Assembly (NCBI GenBank): GCA_023614405.1
Contig: CM042691.1
Location: forward strand, 176,238,927 to 176,302,926
Reading direction: 5' to 3'
DNA: 64,000 bases
From: Avena insularis
Lineage: Eukaryota; Streptophyta; Magnoliopsida; Poales; Poaceae
Shown in pieces: positions 59,761-64,000 of the stretch. The stretch's first letter is position 1; the number at the start of each line of letters is the position of its first letter. The position numbers and the translations under genes were made by a program. Below the pieces are notes generated by a model. That model was not told the origin of the DNA and did no database searches. It saw only the letters and a list, made by a program, of their open reading frames with translations.

Positions 59761-59800
59761 CAACTATACGGCCGAGGAAAAATCTCCCGCCATATAGTTG
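59761..59800. repeat. F-family palindrome, internal copy 1
   Basis: CAACTATACGGC (59761-59772) and GCCATATAGTTG (59789-59800), 11 of 12 paired, spacer with GAGG...CTCC. Same motif as in the LTRs. Confidence 0.8.
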
Positions 59801-59850
59801 GTCGTTGAAACTTCAGTACCGCTTGCAAAAATAATTTTTGGTGTGCAGTA

Positions 59851-59887
59851 TTTATACGGCCAGAGAAAATTCTCCTGCCGTATAGTT
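59851..59887. repeat. F-family palindrome, internal copy 2
   Basis: TTTATACGGCCAGAGAA then TTCTCCTGCCGTATAGTT: decayed left arm, intact right arm. Confidence 0.7.
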
Positions 59888-60022
59888 GGTGGTCAAAGCT
59901 TCTGTACCATCGACCCATTTTCGTTCTTATTTATACTTTTATTCATCTAAAGAAAAACATTTTGTCGGTTCCTAGTTGGTAATCTAACTGACCTGGGTTA
60001 TTTGGAAATATCTGCCCGGGAA

Positions 60023-60066
60023 CAACTATACGGCCAGTACTATACAGTCTCTGACCATATAGTTGG
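60023..60066. repeat. F-family palindrome, internal copy 3
   Basis: CAACTATACGGCC and GACCATATAGTTGG with a central ACTATACAGTCTC, so three half-sites. Confidence 0.75.
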
Positions 60067-60173
60067 TCATTATGGAGCAGGACTCTCCGTGATTTCTTTT
60101 CCGAATGGTTTGGATTCTTTTCTTGGGTGTGAATTTGGTGTTTCTCGCGAGTTTTCCCGACCTCTGACCCCTC

Positions 60174-60180
60174 TTATATA
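60174..60180 (+). promoter_or_regulatory. TATA-like box upstream of F extra ORF
   Basis: CTCTTATATACTGCCC, 118 bp before the ATG at 60298, followed by a pyrimidine-rich TGTCTCTCTCTAATC. A candidate internal promoter. Confidence 0.45.
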
Positions 60181-60297
60181 CTGCCCTTGTGTCTCTCTCT
60201 AATCATAATCACCAGGAACAAATCTACCTCTTGTTCATAGAATAGGACACACCACATAAAGCCACCAAGATCTGAGAGTCCAAGGATAGGAGTTCCT

Positions 60298-60711
60298 ATG
60301 GAGACCGGAAGCAATAGCGAGCAAGGCAAAGAGATCAAGACCACCCCTTTCGAGTTCTTTGACGATGAAAAAGAACACCGGAAGAGGGAATTGAAGGTCC
60401 TTGAGATGAAGATTGAAGAAATAAACAAGGAGGAGCCGGGGATGCCCAAGCATCTTTGGTGGATGCGATTTTATCTTGATAAACCTGATGAAGATACCAA
60501 GCAAACCACCAAAGAAGGTTTTTCTATGAGCCTCAAGGCGATACAAACCCTCCAAAACAACAATGAGATCATTAAAGAATAAGTGAAAGTGATGGAGAAG
60601 AATAATTTTCTCTACAAGATACGCATTAAAGAACTGGAGGTCATCAATCAATCGATCAGTCTCAGGATGGCCCATGAAGAGAAGATACCACGTGCCATGG
60701 CACCACAGTGA
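60298..60711 (+). pseudogene. Extra coiled-coil ORF of element F
   Basis: ATG at 60298, 94 codons to TAA 60580-60582, then the same frame stays open to TGA 60709-60711, so a protein of about 137 residues with one stop. Very charged: Glu/Lys-rich helix-forming segments (residues about 20-50 and after the stop) flank a distinctive MPKHLWWMRFYLDKPDEDTK stretch. No known catalytic motif, signal peptide or membrane segment. It lies where integrase would be expected. I do not recognise a function. Conservation of the WWMRFYLDK segment in relatives would show it is a true element gene. Confidence 0.6.
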
Positions 60712-61745
60712 CCTTCAATAAAACACGGTATCAAATAATCACGAGGGATTATTTGATCCCGCCTGGCTTGATTCCAAGATTGGGGAGATCTTTAAGACCT
60801 TGTAGTCTATCTTACAAGTTTTTATTTCTATTCTAGTTTTGCATTAGTTAGAGCTCATAAATAAAGTTTGCCTCATTTGAATTCCCTTTAGGAATAGTTG
60901 ATCCCTCTTATGAAATTCTGAGTTTATTATAATATATGGACCATTATTATGTTTGAGTTTGTCTTACTGGATATATGAATGGCTTGAGTATGATTTTACT
61001 TGCACTTGATGATAGCAATAGGAGTGTTCCACACCATTGGTATTAATGGAACATATAAGGATAATTTTATCAATATGTTGTAGGTCAATGGTTTGATTTA
61101 CAAAAAAGGAGAGATTATCTAATTAATTAAGTTGAAAAATAAAAACCTTGAACAAAGGAGAAATTATAAGTGCTACAAAATAGAGTGAGAACTAGAATAC
61201 TCAAGTTATAAAGATGCTTAATGTATATTTGGAATTTGGTAATTGAGATCGTTAAACTTTGAATTCCTACATGAGGTGGAATATATGGCTAGCTCCTTTG
61301 CACAACACTTAAACAAAAGTGTGAGCATGAATATATATAGAGAATGAAGAAAAAAAAAGATGAAGAAAAAGAGCGAATGTGCAAAGAGAAAATAGGCATA
61401 CACCACTATATTGTAGTAAGACAAAGAGACGTTTGAGATTTTGAATCCGAAGTGAATATGTTAATCGTAATACCACTTGGGACTACCTTACTAACTTATT
61501 TGGTTGAACCGAATACTTTTACATCATGTTGATAATAATCTTTTGTGAACTATTAATTGCTAAGGTGTGGAAGCCTGCTAATATTATTTGGATGGTTCGA
61601 GTAAGGTGCTATTCATGAACTTATGTATATGTATCCTTTATGATAAATACACGCTGCAACTGCCTCATTTATTTTATCGACTCGGCTTCATGAATATGAG
61701 GACAACATCCATTAAGCTAAACTTGCTCGGGACAAGCAAGAGTAT
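60712..61745 (+). other. Element F 3' internal region
   Basis: About 1 kb AT-rich. No gene, repeat or motif recognised apart from A-rich runs near 61340-61400. Confidence 0.5.
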
Positions 61746-61758
61746 AAGCTTGGGGAAG
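61746..61758 (+). promoter_or_regulatory. Polypurine tract of element F
   Basis: AAGCTTGGGGAAG directly before the 3' LTR at 61760. Confidence 0.7.
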
Positions 61759-61759
61759 T

Positions 61760-62930
61760 TAATGAGTGCATATCTACATCATGTTTTAGATTATTATTTT
61801 GCATTGTAGTGGTAGGATCTTGGTATTTTAGGCGTTCGCACGCACTTTTATGTTTATTTTCACTAGGATCAGGACAGATGATAGATCCGATGGACACAAT
61901 TCTTGGACCATTTATATTGGAGTGAAAAGGAGCCAAAAACTACGTAAATTGCTTATTTGGGAAATATTAATAACACCAAAAGAAAACCCAAAGAAATTGG
62001 AGGATACAGAAGGGTTAACGACCAACTATACGGTGGGAGGAACTTTTTTGGACGTATAGTTCCTCCCGTATAGTTGGCGCCGACACCGCATCCTCAAATA
62101 GTTTCATCCCGTGCAACTGGATCGCCGACACCGCATCCTCAAATAGTTTCATCATTAGTTCTTGGGGAGATAGAGAAACCCTAGCATGAGATAGAAATAA
62201 GATAAAATTTATTATGATATTCATCGTTGTGACCATGTGTTAGATTGTCTACATCTTGATGTTGGAGAAGTTGACATCTCTATATTTGCCTCTCGTGAGG
62301 ACTTGATGGAGGGAAATACATATTGGTATATGGAGGCGTGTTAGCACTTAATTACAGTGACTATAAAGTTGTTGGCACCCCTTACGTATCAACTTGGGAA
62401 TCGAGGAAACTCATGAAACACTATCCATGCCATGGCATACGTCTTGCGGGATTATGTCCCTTAATAGCGCAGTAATTCAATTGATGTTGATTGCTCTCTG
62501 TTGTGGTTATGAGGATGATTTGAGCAATGGTTGCTGCCTCATTGTCCAAATATGGAGTTCCTCCCACACATACATAGTTGAGAATGTTCATGATAATAAT
62601 CTTTACCTTAGTCCTTTATAATGCTAGTGGTGTATCCGCTAATCCCTGAGAACGCTTTTCGCACTGAAGTTTTAAACCTCTTTTACATACGTGATAATTA
62701 TTTTCTGTATTCAGTTTATTTTATTTTACTCATTGTTCTCTTATACCAAAAATCCAAAAACACATTTTCACACAATACTCGCATTTTATCTTGTCATTTA
62801 GAACTTTATTTAGCATTTCTATTTTCATATTTATTTCAAGAGTTCTTAGACTTCAGACACCTTCTCCCAGTGGGATCGATATATTTATTTCGAAACTAGC
62901 TATAAACGATCTGTGCACTTGCAGTCATCA
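61760..62930 (+). repeat. 3' LTR of element F
   Basis: Begins TAATGAGTGC (first base pair decayed from TG) and ends GCAGTCATCA, 1171 bp. Carries the best LTR copy of the F-family palindrome (62020-62080) and a 30-bp direct repeat at a deletion scar (62079-62108 and 62124-62153). Confidence 0.9.
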
Positions 62931-63437
62931 CCTCTCAAGTCGCCGCCGCCTAGAGACCGTCTAAACCACCACCCAGCTAAACCCTAGACGCCGGCCACCA
63001 CCTCCCCTTGGCATCTAAACCCTAGTTTCCAAGGTCCCTCTCTAATCCACCATACACGCTCCGTCTTAGGAAAAGCCCTGCGGGATTTCCCCTGTACTTC
63101 CACCATCGCACCGTCATGCTATTGGAATCACGAGGGGAGATCTACAACCTCCGCTGCCGACTGGAACAAGGGAGAGGAAGGTCTTCATCGAGTACCAAGC
63201 ATGTGACCGACTGCAGAAGCGCTGACGAAACGCGGGGCCGGATGGATCGTCTTCGCGACCTTGAGATCGGCAAGTGAATGACTACATCAACCACGAGAAC
63301 CCGATCTCATTAACCGCTTTGGATCTTCGAGGGTTAGTACTCTATCAACTCATTGCACCAATCTAGTAGATTAGATCTTGGCTTGTGTGTGTTCATGCGA
63401 TAGAATTTTTTTGTTTTCCATGCTACGAACCCCTACA
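62931..63437 (+). repeat. 3' LTR of element E, second part
   Basis: Resumes after F's TSD CCTCT with CAAGTCGCCGCCGCC and ends TTTTTTTGTTTTCCATGCTACGAACCCCTACA (63406-63437), the characteristic Angela/BARE LTR terminus with T-run. Confidence 0.85.
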
Positions 63438-64000
63438 CCTATCTCATCATCAAATGAAGGAGCATCAAGAGAGGGATTTGAGGGTTTAGGAATTACCATA
63501 GAGCCTTTTTCCATGAGGCATGTGGCCTTGGTGATGAGCTTGTTATCATTAGGAGAGTCGAAGAGAGATGTTAGTGAAGTGGACGAGGTAGAAGTGGAAG
63601 CGGTCGGGGTAGCGGAAGTGGTGGAAATTGTGTCAATGGATCCCACTACCACAATCTCTCTGTCTTCATCTTCACTCTCATCCTCGTTAGTTTCTTCATA
63701 CTCTTCAAGAGTCACTAACACATAATTTTGTGGTTCCTTCTTGTTTGGAAAGTTCTTGTTGCCGAAGTTCTTGTTGGGGACTTTCTTGATGAAGTTCTTG
63801 TTTGAAGTAGGCTTGTATTTCGATTTCAATACAAGCCTTCCTCCATGGTCTTCCCTCTTCTCACATGGGCACTCGGCAACAAAGTGGCTTGTTTCGTGAC
63901 AATTGTAGCATGATCTTAACTTGGGCCTTGAGTTTCTTGGGAGAGCTTTTGAAGCATTGCCCTTTCCTTGGTTCCTCCAAAAAGTCCTTGATGCTAGAGA
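63438..64000 (-). CDS. Element G: Sirevirus-like gag fragment, open to window edge
   Basis: On the minus strand one frame is open from the window end to 63438, where E's LTR interrupts it; the frame then runs into the LTR before stopping. It includes WRNQGKGN and a zinc knuckle CYNCHETSHFVAEC (C-x2-C-x4-H-x4-C) at about 63878-63919. KREDHGGRLVLK, a Ser/Glu/Asp-rich acidic tract and a Ser/Thr-rich segment follow. The same order is seen in element D at 38280-37840, at moderate identity, so G is a related but distinct Sirevirus. No stop in 188 codons. G is the outermost layer of the nest. Confidence 0.8.

Larger units (their letters stand above)
59603..60297 (+). other. Element F region replacing integrase: palindromes and putative promoter
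   Basis: About 0.7 kb, T-rich, no integrase motif in any frame. Holds three F-family palindromes (59761-59800, 59851-59887, 60023-60066) and a TATA-like box at 60174. Probably the leader of the extra ORF. Confidence 0.6.
46095..62930 (+). mobile_element. Element F: Athila-type Ty3/gypsy retrotransposon, integrase-less, carrying nested H
   Basis: The LTR ends TGATGAGTGC and GCAGTCATCA form a 6-bp terminal inverted repeat (TGATGA/TCATCA). TSD CCTCT at 46090-46094 and 62931-62935. 5' LTR 46095-46173 plus 54636-56001, PBS for tRNA-Asp at 56012, gag, PR, RT, RNase H (56113-59602), an extra ORF (60298-60711), PPT, 3' LTR 61760-62930. RT and protease residues and the tRNA-Asp primer place it near Athila. 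It resembles the Triticeae Sabrina/Wham type, a tentative link. Confidence 0.88.
4379..63437 (+). mobile_element. Element E: Angela/BARE-like Ty1-copia retrotransposon, 3' half, multiply interrupted
   Basis: Visible pieces are 4379-4767 (RT end and RNase H), 44488-46094 (RNase H end, PPT, LTR start) and 62931-63437 (LTR end). They join seamlessly when insertions A and F are removed. The LTR begins TGTTGGAGATATGCCC and ends GCTACGAACCCCTACA, both close to remembered Triticeae Angela/WIS/BARE LTR ends. The 5' part was pushed out of the window by element 0 and beyond. E itself sits in Sirevirus-like element G; the expected right TSD is CCTAT at 63438-63442. Confidence 0.85.

Noticed and set aside
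1..64000. Host genes, rRNA, tRNA genes or organelle DNA insertions
   Set aside because: All stretches were assigned to LTR elements by collinearity or ends; no exon-intron gene, rRNA or plastid/mitochondrial sequence was recognised.

Overview
This window looks like intergenic DNA from a large grass genome, most likely Pooideae (the wheat, barley, oat and ryegrass side). Nothing in it looks like a host gene. Essentially every base belongs to a nest of LTR retrotransposons (copy-and-paste mobile elements flanked by long terminal repeats). The grass assignment rests on an Angela/BARE-like copia LTR (starts at 44794), a Sirevirus (SIRE/Maximus-like) copia element, an Athila-type gypsy element with a tRNA-Asp primer site, and chromovirus-like gypsy elements whose LTRs start TGTAACATCCC or TGTAACACCCC. 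Family names come from remembered motifs, not from a database search.

The nesting can be read from LTR ends and 5-bp target-site duplications (TSDs). The outermost layer is element G (Sirevirus-like gag, minus strand, 63438-64000 and beyond). It was hit by element E (Angela-like copia, plus strand, visible at 4379-4767, 44488-46094 and 62931-63437). Within E lie three insertions: a minus-strand gypsy-like element cut by the window edge (element 0, 1-4378); the huge element A (4768-44487, TSD CTTGG); and, inside E's 3' LTR, the Athila-like element F (46095-62930, TSD CCTCT). F's 5' LTR was in turn split by gypsy element H (46174-54635, TSD TGTTC). A's 3' LTR carries element B (14588-24378, TSD GCTCC, same family as element 0) and a solo LTR of that family, C (28213-43466, TSD AATCC). 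C was itself split by the complete Sirevirus-like element D (28820-40675, TSD CCCCT).

Coding content is retroelement gag/pol only. D keeps an open reverse transcriptase-RNase H frame with YVDD, damaged gag, protease and integrase, and an extra envelope-position ORF downstream of pol. H has gag, protease, RT, RNase H and integrase with several stops and frameshifts, and has lost its PBS and PPT. F has gag, protease, RT and RNase H but no integrase, plus an additional coiled-coil ORF behind its own TATA-like box. A has no pol, only a zinc-knuckle ORF, between 5.9-kb LTRs. B retains a wrecked RT-RNase H.

The most unusual signal is non-coding. Three unrelated elements (D, F and A) each carry a private, family-specific inverted-repeat motif in several dispersed copies. 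In D and F the motif is both in the LTRs and in the internal region. The two LTRs of B also carry conflicting sets of diagnostic variants, as expected from gene conversion.
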